From Bacteroidota bacterium (lineage in GTDB: Bacteria > Bacteroidota > JABWAT01), in assembly GCA_023151185.1 (NCBI GenBank), contig JAKLJL010000010.1, positions 1 through 64,000 on the forward strand: a stretch of 64,000 nucleotides of DNA, given 5' to 3'. Each line of letters begins with the position of its first letter. The first letter of the stretch is position 1. Of this stretch, positions 36,801 to 45,907 are shown one piece after another. The translations under genes were made by a program, and so were the position numbers. The notes under the pieces were generated by a model that saw nothing but the letters and a program-made list of their open reading frames with translations, was not told the origin of the DNA and ran no database searches.

Positions 36801-39080
36801 CATTACAACGTCTACCAGTCTGACGGTGCAGATACTCTTCTCATTGGGACATCCGACACAACCTTCTACCGGATTACATCAGGGTTAAGCCGGGGTACCT
36901 TCTACACCTTTTTTGTTGCGGGTGTAGTTGAAGGTCCGCTTGAAGGGGAGTGGTCTTCCCTTGTAGCCGGACTGACCAATTTTGACCTCCAGTCCTTCCC
37001 AGTTTCAAATGGATACAGAAATGGGATGGTTGTTGGTGATTTTGACAATGATGGTAAGCCTGACCTGATAAATTCTGATAATTATTCACTCTCATTTCTC
37101 AAAAATGTGGGTGTTGCCGGCGTGGAGGATGAAGGATACCAGCCGGGTGACGTTATGTTCAACGAACCTGCCGGCTTTGCAGAAACACCGGATTATACCG
37201 CATTTCTGAAGGCAGCAGACTATAACAACGACGGTCTTCTCGATCTTGCCGTTGCCTCTGGAATCTATGTCTATATTCTGCGGAATGACGGGATTGATCC
37301 TGAAATGGGATATCCGATTTTTACTGAGGTTTACATCAAGCCTGACCAACCGTATCACAATTCACTTGTCTGGGCTGATCTGGACAATGACGGCGATCTC
37401 GATCTGGTATCCTCAAGAAACGATACCGGGTATGTAATGGTTCATGTTAACCAGCTTAACAATGAATCTGAAATGCCGTTTGAAACTGTTGCAATCATTC
37501 CGGACGGAACTACCGAAGGCTATCTGGATGCTGCTGATATCGACCATGATGGTGATCAGGATCTTCTCATTTCCGGATTTGCAAGTACCAGTTCGGATTG
37601 GGAATCCCGGACGGTTGCCATTTATTTGAACACCGGTCTGGATAGCCTCTGGACGCAACTTGAACAATCCTTCCCGGGCAGCTTTAAAGGATCCTCCCGG
37701 TTTGGTGATTTCAACAATGACGGTTATGCTGACTTTATCTCCATCGGTGCGATCGGGGACGGCGGCCGTGAAGTTCATCTCTATGAGAATAATCAGGAAG
37801 GTGGTTTTATTGAAGTACCCACCAGTTTTACCGGTTTTGCTGCCAGTACGGCAACCTGGGGTGATTTGAATGGAGATGGTAATCTGGATCTGGTCCTGAC
37901 CGGAATTGCAGGCAGTGCAGATAACGGTGACGAACGGTCAACCCAGGTTTGGTTCAATAACGGAGAAGGTGATTTTACTCTTCTTCCCGAATACTTTGAA
38001 GGCATGCTGTTCGGATCGGTCGAACTTTCTGACCTGGATCTGGATGGCGATCTGGATGTTGTCACCCTGGGTGAACGGATGTACAGCGGTGGCGGTGAAG
38101 CACTGGCCAGAACGTATTACTCGGGTCAATCCCTCCAGATTCTGGTGAATGAGACCGGCACAGGACCTAACCTCCCGGATGCACCCGCTTCTGCCTCTGT
38201 TTCCTTCATCGGTCCGGATTATGCCAATCTAGCCTGGACAGCCGGGAATGATTCAAATACCCCAGCATCTGCCCTGACGTATAACATCCGGGTGTACAAT
38301 CAGATCGCAGAAAAGGAACTGGTCTCGGTTATGTCCGATATTGAAACCGGAGAAAGACTCCTTGCGGCACCCGGAAATACAGGATCAGCCAGAACCTTTT
38401 CAATCAAGGGTCTTACAGATGGCGATTATTCCTGGTGGATTCAAACCATTAATCATGAACTGAAAGCCTCCGCCTGGATTCAGGGACCTGATTTTACCGT
38501 CAATCATACCGTACCGGTTGAACTGGTTGCCTTCACGGCTGTTCAGAAGGCCGATCAGGTTGTTCTTTCCTGGACTACCAAGACCGAAACCAATAACAAC
38601 GGATTCGAAATCGAGAAAAAGGCCGATGGAACAAAAGCGGAATCTCAGTGGATTTCTGTCGGATTTGTTGCCGGGGCAGGTACCACAACCGAGGAAAAAA
38701 CCTATCGGTTCATAACTTCTTCCGGTAAGGACAGAGTTCTTTTCCGGCTGAAGCAACTGGATGCTGACGGAAAAGTTTCCTACTCGGATGTTCTTGCCTA
38801 TGAACCTGCTGCTCCAACCGTTCTGGCTCTGGATCAGAATTACCCGAATCCATTTAACCCGTCTACCAGCATCCCGGTTTCATTACCGGTGGCCGGATGG
38901 GTTTCTATGAAGGTGTATGATGTCACTGGACGTGAAGTGGCTATTCTGATGAATGAGAAAAAGGAAGCCGGGTTCTACACAGTTCCGTTCAACGGAGCCG
39001 GTCTTTCAAGTGGACTGTATTTTGTCCGCCTGGAAACAAATGGCCAGTCTCTGGTTAAGAAACTGACCCTTCTGAAATAA
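33825..39080 (+). CDS. giant secreted FG-GAP/VCBS-repeat protein with T9SS sorting domain
   Basis: The protein has 1751 residues: signal peptide (1-20), an L-type-lectin-like domain (about 25-250), fibronectin-III-like domains (about 255-475), and a first block of FG-GAP/VCBS repeats (about 485-835; DxNxDGxxDL motifs such as GDVNNDGYLELLF, GDINNDGDVDLVF). More Fn3-like modules (about 845-1060), a second repeat block (about 1065-1440) and an Fn3 (about 1450-1565) follow. The C-terminal ~80 residues are a type A T9SS signal starting NYPNPFNPSTS and ending KKLTLLK. The repeats form calcium-binding propellers. Exported to the surface; probably an adhesin or polymer-binding protein. Flanked by terminators on both sides, so monocistronic. 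Confidence 0.88.
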   Translation: MKKVIMLVLSGVLPVVVLAQSLSESFKTSTVPASVTLGGPAALTGGSSDPDGDGWLRLVSPGQQPGYMYTNNALNFGGGGTISFDYTIWGGSGADGMAVIFYDGSQTFQVGGGGGYLGYIDSPTNIYAGVAISVYSTTFANGSSNSIAIRGSQSNGLPYRGAYNNGQVLHYSLDGSRPGQDTEKYRKLIVNLSNDRKLTISVQFGAGNEPVAFYTDFDMSADFPSDMTNIKVAIVGSVGGLGDIFEIRNLQIGKSGNVTALAATERTTLSAKLNGTIFTTTDTTDVRFLFGSTPGVYSDSVLVLDNQLPDSVLTPISHTLTGLSADTYYYYAVSAVNDSGYVVSGEVNFKTLAEEPALSSNSLLADSVGFSTVILDWSKTDEMVKHLVVVKEGSPVAWTPDDGVSYLYNSSFGNTAVNADGSYIVYNGSLDSIEVTNLVSTTDYYVTIFDYYGSNSSENYNAESVLTGSFSTLETPFSDATPEGSDGISWGDLAWADYDQDGRMDYAVTNYNFLDVYRNNGEGFSQFRINGYYSNPKLAWGDVNNDGYLELLFSGDGYIAVFAMGDGESWYAVTELYPELGAMDAVFVDYDLDGDQDIFVTGEVGGGPRKPVASGTLSNAVFYRNDSGVFSELTSNLPLLSDPSINFGDLNQDGYPDLLLTGSSNDWFGGRFTQVYYGNGTTQFENAGLEIPQAYRGEAAIADFNQDGFADFIYTGATGEGGRVIGYYQGSEMGGFTEVTHSLTPVARASVSAGDIDNDGDVDLVFSGAPGSSGSAISYVAVNDGAGNFTETDMMLPQLSSSTVALGDFNDDLNLDLLIGGDSGESSSLYLLRSNSNEENTAPSAPESGFTSTVTGNTVELTWNAGSDAETSAGGLTYNVRIGTASGESGIVRPSSDKKLVGEEVYVDYSTMPGAGNAGPNTFFITRRLSPGTYYWSVQTVDPTYQVSEFSTGQSFEITAPLAPLGPTGLDFVIEADTLVLNWNPLEVSGLTHYNVYQSDGADTLLIGTSDTTFYRITSGLSRGTFYTFFVAGVVEGPLEGEWSSLVAGLTNFDLQSFPVSNGYRNGMVVGDFDNDGKPDLINSDNYSLSFLKNVGVAGVEDEGYQPGDVMFNEPAGFAETPDYTAFLKAADYNNDGLLDLAVASGIYVYILRNDGIDPEMGYPIFTEVYIKPDQPYHNSLVWADLDNDGDLDLVSSRNDTGYVMVHVNQLNNESEMPFETVAIIPDGTTEGYLDAADIDHDGDQDLLISGFASTSSDWESRTVAIYLNTGLDSLWTQLEQSFPGSFKGSSRFGDFNNDGYADFISIGAIGDGGREVHLYENNQEGGFIEVPTSFTGFAASTATWGDLNGDGNLDLVLTGIAGSADNGDERSTQVWFNNGEGDFTLLPEYFEGMLFGSVELSDLDLDGDLDVVTLGERMYSGGGEALARTYYSGQSLQILVNETGTGPNLPDAPASASVSFIGPDYANLAWTAGNDSNTPASALTYNIRVYNQIAEKELVSVMSDIETGERLLAAPGNTGSARTFSIKGLTDGDYSWWIQTINHELKASAWIQGPDFTVNHTVPVELVAFTAVQKADQVVLSWTTKTETNNNGFEIEKKADGTKAESQWISVGFVAGAGTTTEEKTYRFITSSGKDRVLFRLKQLDADGKVSYSDVLAYEPAAPTVLALDQNYPNPFNPSTSIPVSLPVAGWVSMKVYDVTGREVAILMNEKKEAGFYTVPFNGAGLSSGLYFVRLETNGQSLVKKLTLLK

Positions 39081-39100
39081 AAATCATTCTGAAAAACACG

Positions 39101-39129
39101 AAAAGGGGGAGCAAATCCCCCTTTTTTTT
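39101..39129 (+). terminator. rho-independent terminator between the two T9SS cargo genes
   Basis: AAAAGGGGGA at 39101-39110 pairs perfectly with TCCCCCTTTT at 39116-39125 over a five-base loop, with further T residues to 39129. The following gene's SD and start lie only 14 bp beyond, so its promoter must overlap or precede this hairpin, or it is expressed by read-through. Confidence 0.9.
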
Positions 39130-39142
39130 AGTGGAGATACTC

Positions 39143-40921
39143 ATGAAAAATTGGCTCCTGATCTCGATTTTGGTACTGGTTCCTGCGGTTGGGTTCAGTG
39201 TTGTTGCACCGCCGTCAGTTACCGTTCAGCCCCTGACGAACCTGCGGTCAACTGCCGTTGTGTTTAATGCTTCAGTAAATCCAAACGGAGCCTCGACAAC
39301 CGTTCGGATCTTGTGGAGTCTGTCTCCCACCAGTTTTTCGGATTCTGCCGGAACGGTCCCGGGCAGCCAAACTTCTCAGTTGACTGGGAACTCTCCGGTT
39401 TCAGTTACCCGTGAAATCCCGACGTCTTCGGGCGGGGGAACAGCACCCCTTTTGCCCAACACTACCTATTATTACGCCTTCGGGGCCAAAAATTCAGGCG
39501 GCTATACCCGGTCTGCTGTTCAGAGCTTCACCACCAATTCCCTTTCTGAGCCGGCCCTTCTGACCGTTAAGCCTGAAGATATTACCCAAACTTCGGTGGT
39601 GCTGAATTGGTCACCACCGGCAGAAAAAGTCCGGTTGGTATACAGCACCGGCTCAATGCCGGCATCAGCAACCTCCGGAACTCTGGCCTATGAAGGGACA
39701 GCAAGTCAGGCAACCGTGACCGGGTTAACTGCCGGAACCCTGTACTACTTCAAAATCTATGCAAAGGCGGATAATATTTCCCCCACGGCCGTGTACTCTT
39801 CAGCCGGAACGGAGCATCTGGTTATGACTGCACCGGTCTCGGGCGACCCGGTGGTGACCATCGATGCCGGACACTCCGGTTCTCTTTCCTTTGGCGGATC
39901 TTTGACCACGGTTAATTTTACCAGCACAGGATCCACAACCGGGACTTTATCCGTTACCTACACTCAGGCAACCCCCGTCAATGGACTCGATCTGCCGTCA
40001 ACCGGGATGAGTCTTTCAGGACCAGTTTCACTGAATACCATTGCGCCGGTCTCCTGGACCTTTACACCTTCGGGGCTTACAGAAATCAGTTACAGTGTTG
40101 ATCTTGATCTTTCAGGCGTCACCGGAATTCAGAATGTCAGCCGGCTTGTGGTGGTGAAACGGGAGTCTGAATCCGATCCCTGGACCTCACCGGTTGACGG
40201 TATAACCGTTACTCTGAGTTCACCGGTTTCAGGCGTGCTTAGAGTTTCCGGGCTGACCTCCTTTTCTCAGTTCGGGCTCGCCTCTGATCAGAGTGAGAAT
40301 TCACTTCCGGTCGAACTTGCCGGTTACTCTGTCAGCAGAGTCAACGACCGGATTCAACTATCCTGGGAAACAGTGACAGAATCAGCCAATGCAGGTTTCA
40401 GGGTCGAAAAAACTGAAATCCGGGAAAGTGAATCTTTGGACATCAACGCCTGTTGTTCGGATCCGGGTCCCCTTACACTTCAGTCTTCCTGGGAAAAAGT
40501 TGGCTTTGTAACTGGTGCCGGGACTTCAACAGAAGCCAGATCCTACTCGTTTACTGACCGGGTCATTCCCGGACTCTGGATTTACCGGCTGATGCAGGTC
40601 GATCTGGATGGAAAAGAAACGGAAGCCGGTTTGCAGGGAGTCTACGTTCCTCTGCCTTCAGAACTGATTCTGGATGGAAACTATCCGAATCCGTTTAATC
40701 CTGAAACTCAGGTCAGATTCTCGCTGCCGGTGTCAGGAAAGGCAGAGTGGGTGGTTACCGATCTGCTTGGACGGGTTGTTTCGAAGGGGACAACCGGATT
40801 TCTTTCTGCGGGATCTCATACGCTGAGAATGGGAGATGGATCCTGGGCAGCAGGAACCTACTTTTACAGTTTATCCTTCAACCATCAGGTTAAATCAGGA
40901 AAAATGCTGCTGCTGAAATAA
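39143..40921 (+). CDS. secreted fibronectin-III protein with T9SS sorting domain
   Basis: The start ATG 39143 has GGAG six bases upstream and gives a signal peptide (about 1-21); a GTG at 39131 would spoil both. The 592-residue product has two Fn3-like domains (about 22-215), a middle beta region ending near 380, and a linker with a CC pair (NACCSDPG). The type A T9SS domain starts at about 510 (NYPNPFNPETQ) and ends KSGKMLLLK. It is shorter than, and shares the C-terminal half architecture (VELAGYSVSRVNDRIQLSWETVTES) with, the preceding giant protein. Surface location expected; ligand unknown. Confidence 0.82.
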   Translation: MKNWLLISILVLVPAVGFSVVAPPSVTVQPLTNLRSTAVVFNASVNPNGASTTVRILWSLSPTSFSDSAGTVPGSQTSQLTGNSPVSVTREIPTSSGGGTAPLLPNTTYYYAFGAKNSGGYTRSAVQSFTTNSLSEPALLTVKPEDITQTSVVLNWSPPAEKVRLVYSTGSMPASATSGTLAYEGTASQATVTGLTAGTLYYFKIYAKADNISPTAVYSSAGTEHLVMTAPVSGDPVVTIDAGHSGSLSFGGSLTTVNFTSTGSTTGTLSVTYTQATPVNGLDLPSTGMSLSGPVSLNTIAPVSWTFTPSGLTEISYSVDLDLSGVTGIQNVSRLVVVKRESESDPWTSPVDGITVTLSSPVSGVLRVSGLTSFSQFGLASDQSENSLPVELAGYSVSRVNDRIQLSWETVTESANAGFRVEKTEIRESESLDINACCSDPGPLTLQSSWEKVGFVTGAGTSTEARSYSFTDRVIPGLWIYRLMQVDLDGKETEAGLQGVYVPLPSELILDGNYPNPFNPETQVRFSLPVSGKAEWVVTDLLGRVVSKGTTGFLSAGSHTLRMGDGSWAAGTYFYSLSFNHQVKSGKMLLLK

Positions 40922-40935
40922 CCTTTTCTGAACAT

Positions 40936-40960
40936 TCCGGGTGGTTTAATGCCATCCGGA
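40936..40960. terminator. possible bidirectional terminator hairpin
   Basis: TCCGGGTGG at 40936-40944 pairs with CCATCCGGA at 40952-40960 (8 of 9) in the gap between convergent genes. No long T-tract is present on either strand, so function as a terminator is uncertain. Confidence 0.35.
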
Positions 40961-40963
40961 GGG

Positions 40964-42274
40964 TCAGAATGAAATGCCTACGTCCAGAATACCTTCCAGA
41001 TTTCCACGGTCATCCCAGGCCGATTCAATCCGGACTGTCTCCACAAACGGAACAATAACATTCAGCCCCAAACCATAACCCGTTCTTGATTTCCGTAAGG
41101 ACACTTCGTTCAGGTTATTCCAACTGATTCCATTGTTAATGAAAACCGATCCGCTGAGCCCATATTTCAGGTTTTTAAACATATCACCGAACATATCAGC
41201 CCAGCGTTGCACCGTAAAATACAGGATATCCGTAATGGGAAACCGATACTCAAGGGTATTCAGTGACAGATTGTTCGACTCGAAAATCCGGTAAAAATAG
41301 CCTCTCAGCCGCTGTTCATATCCAAAATAACTTTTCTGAAATACTTCCGGTTCTGACGAGTAGAACTGATGGAAGGATTTAAAAGCCAGGGCATGACGTT
41401 CAGCCAGGGGCAGATAGAACCGGTTATCCAGAGAAAAGGCCCAGTTGTCAATATTGGGGTTTGAGAGGCCGTATTTACTGATGCGGTATTTTAAAAAGAT
41501 CCCTTTGTGAGGATACGGCTGGAAATCCCGGTTATCAAAACTGACTTCAGCAAACGGGACGAAATACCAGAACTTCTTTTTGCCGTCCGGATTGACATCC
41601 AGATGAGTTGCCAGATTAATCCGGTTCATTTCTGCACCAGCCCCGGCATAAAGGAACCGGTTCAGGTATTTTTTCACAAAAACCTGGAAAGTCAGATATT
41701 CTTCGGTGAAATGATCCCAGAATAAACTGCGGTTGGTATAATTGATCCGGGTGATTTCACCCGAAAGATAATGCCGTGAGTTTTTTCCGCCGATCCAGGG
41801 ATTTTCATAAAAAAGAGAGAATCCGGGAGCAAATCCCAACCATCCCGAAACGGCCAGAATATCGCCGTTGCCTCTGAAATTCCGGTCAACAAGTCCGGCT
41901 CCGTAATTCAGTTGATCGTAATGCCCGGCGTTAAAATACAGAACAGGATAAGGAATCAGGTAAAAGGATTCGGTCAGTTTGAATTCGATATCCGTCTGTC
42001 CGGTTTCCGGATTGAAGTGCCCGAGAGTCTCGACCCGGTTAAACAGCCCGGTGGCTTCAATGCGTTGGGTGATTCTTTTCAGTCCGCCGGCGGTTACGGT
42101 ATCTCCCGGTTCAAAATCTGCTTCCCGTTCAATAACCCAGGCTTTGGTCTCTTTATTTCCGGTGACGGTTATTTTCCCGGCGATAAACGTATCGGGGAGG
42201 GCATTTTGAGCCCGGGTGGCAGTTGTTACCAGCAGAGTTCCCGCCAGAATCAGCAAAATCGTCTTAAGCTTCAT
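40964..42274 (-). CDS. Omp85-family outer-membrane protein with one POTRA domain
   Basis: The start is placed at 42274, which gives a clean signal peptide (MKLKTILLILAGTLLVTTAT). A longer frame from 42364 would overlap proC. The 436-residue product has one POTRA-like domain (about 30-105, ITVTGNKETKAWVIEREADFEPGD ... FNRVETL) and then a beta-barrel of the surface-antigen (D15) type ending GILDVGISF, with the terminal Phe expected for barrels. It is shorter than BamA (five POTRAs) or TamA (three). It could be a small translocator or lipid-handling Omp85 protein. Transcribed together with proC and the esterase gene upstream. Confidence 0.75.
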   Translation of the reverse strand: MKLKTILLILAGTLLVTTATRAQNALPDTFIAGKITVTGNKETKAWVIEREADFEPGDTVTAGGLKRITQRIEATGLFNRVETLGHFNPETGQTDIEFKLTESFYLIPYPVLYFNAGHYDQLNYGAGLVDRNFRGNGDILAVSGWLGFAPGFSLFYENPWIGGKNSRHYLSGEITRINYTNRSLFWDHFTEEYLTFQVFVKKYLNRFLYAGAGAEMNRINLATHLDVNPDGKKKFWYFVPFAEVSFDNRDFQPYPHKGIFLKYRISKYGLSNPNIDNWAFSLDNRFYLPLAERHALAFKSFHQFYSSEPEVFQKSYFGYEQRLRGYFYRIFESNNLSLNTLEYRFPITDILYFTVQRWADMFGDMFKNLKYGLSGSVFINNGISWNNLNEVSLRKSRTGYGLGLNVIVPFVETVRIESAWDDRGNLEGILDVGISF

Positions 42275-42344
42275 GAAGTCCCCGATGGTATCAGACAGAA
42301 AACCCGGACTCTTACGGGGAGATTCCGGCCGGGTTTCGTTCTGC

Positions 42345-43166
42345 TCAGGCGTTGCCGAGTCCACGTGCGGTCCGGGTTGCTTCTTCGACAGCTCTGGCCA
42401 GAACAGATCTGATTTTTCCGTCCTCCATCGTCAGCAGGGCCGCAATGGTACTGCCGGCCGGTGTTGTAACTTCATCTTTTAACGCTGCAGGGTGCTTTCC
42501 CGCAAGCTGAAGCATTTTGGCCGATCCTAAAACTGTTTGGGAAACCAGTTGCAGGGCTACATCCCGGGGCAGGCCAACCCGGACCCCGCCATCTGCCAGA
42601 GATTCCATAATCAGAAAGATATACGCCGGTCCTGAACCGCTGACGGCGGTTACCGCATCCAGATGAACTTCATCCAGTTCAATCACCTGCCCGACACTTG
42701 AAAAGATGGATTGGGCAATGGCCTTATGCTCTGTTGATACACCGGCGGCCGGTGAGTACACTGTGATTCCCTCATTGATTTTGCAGGGGGTATTCGGCAT
42801 TGCCCGGATGAGGGCAACCGAAGGTCCCAGATGTTCCTTCATTCTGGAAATAGTCACACCGGCTGCTATCGAAACAATCAGGCAGCCCGGTTTCAGTTTT
42901 CCCGAGTCCTTCAGCAGGTCAAGAACTCCGGCCACATACCGGGGCTTGGTACAGACCAGAAAGATATCAGTTTTCCCGATTTCATCCGAAAAATCGGTGT
43001 AAACCGGGTAATCTGCAGCTTCAGACAGTTTTTTCTGGCTCGATTCCGACTTAACGGATGCCCAGACCTGGGTAAACTGAACATGTCCCGAATGCAGCAG
43101 TCCGTTGATCAGAGCTTTTCCCATGACCCCGGCGCCGATAACCCCGATTCGTTTATTTTCAAACAT
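42345..43166 (-). CDS. proC: pyrroline-5-carboxylate reductase
   Basis: The 273-residue product catalyses the last step of proline synthesis, NAD(P)H-dependent reduction of pyrroline-5-carboxylate. Seen are the Rossmann motif IGVIGAGVMGKALINGL (about 6-22), ALIRAMPNTPCKINEG (about 116-131), and the C-terminal signature LDAVTAVSGSGPAYIFLIMESLADGGVRVGLPRDVA (about 174-209). Length and motif order match the family. It lies 24 bp downstream of the esterase gene in the same direction. Confidence 0.94.
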   Translation of the reverse strand: MFENKRIGVIGAGVMGKALINGLLHSGHVQFTQVWASVKSESSQKKLSEAADYPVYTDFSDEIGKTDIFLVCTKPRYVAGVLDLLKDSGKLKPGCLIVSIAAGVTISRMKEHLGPSVALIRAMPNTPCKINEGITVYSPAAGVSTEHKAIAQSIFSSVGQVIELDEVHLDAVTAVSGSGPAYIFLIMESLADGGVRVGLPRDVALQLVSQTVLGSAKMLQLAGKHPAALKDEVTTPAGSTIAALLTMEDGKIRSVLARAVEEATRTARGLGNA

Positions 43167-43190
43167 CTGCTGGTGTCCTTTCTTTCCTGT

Positions 43191-43856
43191 TCAAACCGGA
43201 TTACGGTCCGGAAAAATTTTTCTCTGAATCCAGTCATTGACGTCATTCAGACAATTCATGCTGATTTCATGCTGGAAGGAATATTCCCGGTATTCATGAT
43301 CAAAGCCCAGACGGTTCAGTGCTGAAGCTGCCTCACGGGCAGAGGAGACCGGGATCACCGGGTCACTGATGCCGTGGGTTTGAATCACCGGAATCCGGCT
43401 AAAAAGCACTTCGGACGGATGTTTGGGGATCATGGTTTCAATCAGCCTGCCGCTGAATCCGATTACCGCAGAAACAAGAGTTGGTTCGGTCAGGGCCACA
43501 CCAAAACTCATGATGGTGCCCTGACTGAATCCCATCAGGACAAGATCGGCACCGTTGAACCAGGCTTTGATCGTCCGCAATGAGTGCTTCAGATGTTCAA
43601 GCTGATGAAATGCCTGTTCTTCGTTGACTGAAATTCCGGTTGGGAGGAAGTCGATCCCGAACCAGGCAAATCCGCCCCATCCAAGCGGAATGGGTGCCCG
43701 CAGGCTGATAACATGGAACCGGGGATCCAGTTCATGATGCATGGAAAAGAGATCCTCTTCATGACTTCCGTATCCATGAAGCATGACCAGAATTTTTTTA
43801 TCAGACGATTCCCGAAGCGGCGGGTGTTCGAGATACACCTGCTGAAGTTGAAGCAT
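43191..43856 (-). CDS. phospholipase/carboxylesterase-family alpha/beta hydrolase
   Basis: The 221-residue cytoplasmic hydrolase has the oxyanion region VMLHGYGSHEEDLF, the nucleophile elbow GFSQGTIMSFG (Ser about 119), the acid Asp in THGISDPVIPVSSARE (about 168) and the catalytic His in SFQHEISMNCLNDVNDWI (about 202). This matches YpfH/Est1-like carboxylesterases, which hydrolyse short acyl esters. There is no signal peptide. It is the first gene of the leftward group with proC and the Omp85-like gene. Physiological substrate unknown. Confidence 0.85.
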   Translation of the reverse strand: MLQLQQVYLEHPPLRESSDKKILVMLHGYGSHEEDLFSMHHELDPRFHVISLRAPIPLGWGGFAWFGIDFLPTGISVNEEQAFHQLEHLKHSLRTIKAWFNGADLVLMGFSQGTIMSFGVALTEPTLVSAVIGFSGRLIETMIPKHPSEVLFSRIPVIQTHGISDPVIPVSSAREAASALNRLGFDHEYREYSFQHEISMNCLNDVNDWIQRKIFPDRNPV

Positions 43857-44009
43857 ACTGCCCTGTAAACTTTATTTTCCCTGCAAAAATGCAACATTTC
43901 AGGCCGGAAGACATTTTTCATGCAGAAATTTAAAAAGTCTTTTATGAATTGCAGACTTTAAACTATTTTTATGGTATATTAGTAAACAGTCCCGGTACCG
44001 GAAGCAGAG

Positions 44010-44471
44010 ATGATTATTTTTTTGATTGAATTGTTCATTCTTGCCTTGATAGCCGTTGAGGATTTCAGAAAAAAACTGATCTCCCTTTGGTCGCTTTTGC
44101 TCCTGGCCCCGATTGTTCTCTTTCTTTCCTTCCCCGATTTCACCGACAAGTTCTGGATTCCCGATTTTGTTCCCTTTGCAATTCTGATGCTTGGATCTGC
44201 CCTTGCCTTTTTCAGAAAGGGATTGATCCCGGTAGGATCTGCCGATGTGGTTCTGGTCGCACTTTTATGTATCCGCTGGCCGGTTACTGCCAGCCTGATG
44301 ATTCTGATGGCGGCTTCTGCCGGCGGACTTCTTTATTTTCTCATCACCCGGATGAAAAACCGGGAAATCCCCTTCGGTGCCGTTCTGAGCCTGATCTGGA
44401 TCAGTTCAGAAGCCTGGTGGTTCATTTCTTCCGGCGGGTTTTCGGGATTGAACGGACTTTCACCTGTCTGA
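44010..44471 (+). CDS. short prepilin peptidase (A24 family)
   Basis: The 153 residues consist of about five membrane segments and the two aspartate motifs of A24 peptidases: AVEDFRKKLIS (Asp about 19) and GSADVVLVALL (Asp about 79, normally GxGD). Only the catalytic half is present; the N-terminal methyltransferase domain of full-length GspO/PilD is missing. It is followed 6 bp later by the GspE-type ATPase, so it probably processes the pseudopilins encoded at 22541-24944. The replacement of the first Gly of GxGD context by Ala is notable. Confidence 0.75.
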   Translation: MIIFLIELFILALIAVEDFRKKLISLWSLLLLAPIVLFLSFPDFTDKFWIPDFVPFAILMLGSALAFFRKGLIPVGSADVVLVALLCIRWPVTASLMILMAASAGGLLYFLITRMKNREIPFGAVLSLIWISSEAWWFISSGGFSGLNGLSPV

Positions 44472-44477
44472 ACCTGA

Positions 44478-45665
44478 ATGAAACTCTTTGATCCCAAACT
44501 CTCTGCCATTGCAGTCGTCGACCAGATTCTCGGGTCAGCACTCGAAGCCGGTGCGTCAGATGTCCATTTTGAACCAACTGACTCCGGGTTGGTCATCCGG
44601 CACCGAATTGACGGGCAATTGATACCGGTATTCAGGACCCGTCCCGAGCAAAAGGACCCGGTCATTGCCCGTATCAAAATCCTGGCCAGTCTGGATATTG
44701 CTGAGAAACGCCGCCCGCAGGATGGACGGATCCGGTATAAAGGCCGCCTAAAGGAAGTGGACCTGCGGGTTTCGGTTATTCCGGTTTATTTCGGAGAAAA
44801 AGCCGTTATCCGGATTCTGGATTCGGCCGGGCAATTGAAGGATTTTCAATCCCTCGGGTTCCCGGATTCCCATATCCGGAAAATTCTGGACGGACTTTCT
44901 GCCACGAACGGACTTTTTCTGGTCACCGGACCAACCGGTTCAGGAAAATCAACGACCTTGTACACGGCACTTCAGCACCTGAACCATCCCGACAGAAATA
45001 TTCTGACCATCGAAGATCCCATCGAATATCACATCCCGGGAATTAACCAGAGTGCAGCCAATGAGGAAATTGGGTACACTTTTGCGGCTGCCCTAAGAAG
45101 TTTTCTGCGGCAGGATCCGAACATTATCATGGTGGGTGAAATCCGGGATCTGGAAACAGCCGAAATTGCCATCCGGGCCTCCCTGACGGGACATCTGGTT
45201 TTATCTACCCTGCATACCAATGATGCTCCTTCAACCCTTCACCGGCTGATGGATATGGGTGTTGAGAATTATCTGCTGATTTCAACACTGAGAATGATTG
45301 TGGCTCAGCGGCTGGTCAGAATCCTGTGTCCGGCCTGTAAAAAACCGGTTAAAGACCTTTCTCCCCTTGCTGATCATTTCCTGACGCCGGTCAAACACCA
45401 CCTGCCGGATGAAAAGGACTGGACACTTTTCGAACCGGCCGGCTGTGACCACTGCCGGCATACCGGCTTCAAGGGACGGACTGTAGTAACCCAGGTGCTT
45501 CCGATGGAGTCAGCTTTAAAGGAAATGCTCATCCGGAAAGCCTCCATGGCAGATATCACAGCCTGGATGGAATCCGCCGGTGAATTCACCCTGCTGATTT
45601 CCGGGCTCCGGAAGGTTGTCTCAGGGCTGACCACCACCGAAGAGATCCTCAGAGAAGCATTATAA
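44478..45665 (+). CDS. GspE/PilB-type secretion ATPase, N-terminally short
   Basis: The 395-residue hexameric ATPase powers pseudopilus assembly. Seen are the N2-like domain (ASDVHFEPTDSGLVIRHRIDGQL, about 20-42), Walker A GPTGSGKSTTLY (about 152-163), the Asp box (IEDPIEYHIPGINQ), Walker B RQDPNIIMVGEIRD (about 212-225) and the His box LSTLHTNDAPSTLHRL. A C-terminal zinc site (CPAC ... CDHC, about 282-320) is also present. The N1 domain that normally docks on GspL is absent, in line with typical sizes of 500 or more. The system's other parts are ~20 kb away. Confidence 0.9.
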   Translation: MKLFDPKLSAIAVVDQILGSALEAGASDVHFEPTDSGLVIRHRIDGQLIPVFRTRPEQKDPVIARIKILASLDIAEKRRPQDGRIRYKGRLKEVDLRVSVIPVYFGEKAVIRILDSAGQLKDFQSLGFPDSHIRKILDGLSATNGLFLVTGPTGSGKSTTLYTALQHLNHPDRNILTIEDPIEYHIPGINQSAANEEIGYTFAAALRSFLRQDPNIIMVGEIRDLETAEIAIRASLTGHLVLSTLHTNDAPSTLHRLMDMGVENYLLISTLRMIVAQRLVRILCPACKKPVKDLSPLADHFLTPVKHHLPDEKDWTLFEPAGCDHCRHTGFKGRTVVTQVLPMESALKEMLIRKASMADITAWMESAGEFTLLISGLRKVVSGLTTTEEILREAL

Positions 45666-45863
45666 TCCGGTATCCGGAAACGGTACCTGTCTGCGTTATC
45701 CTCATTTTGCCCGCATCTTTTCTCTTCTGGCTGTGGGATGGACTCCACAGGGTGAGCCGGTCCGGTTGAAAGGCCCATTTTTACACTTCCCGCACCTTTT
45801 CTGACAGTTCACCCCGAAAGGGATGACCCGGGATGAAAACCTGACCATCTTGCCGTCAGAAGC

Positions 45864-45880
45864 GGACAACTGAGTTGTCC
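45864..45880. promoter_or_regulatory. 17-bp palindrome, possible operator
   Basis: GGACAACT and AGTTGTCC are perfect 8-bp arms around one central G, 27 bp before the start of the lipoprotein hydrolase gene. The single-base centre makes an RNA hairpin with full pairing impossible, so a protein-binding site (dimeric regulator) is more likely than a terminator. No regulator is identified. Confidence 0.35.
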
Positions 45881-45907
45881 CAAAGAAAAAATCTTATGGG
45901 GTTCTTT

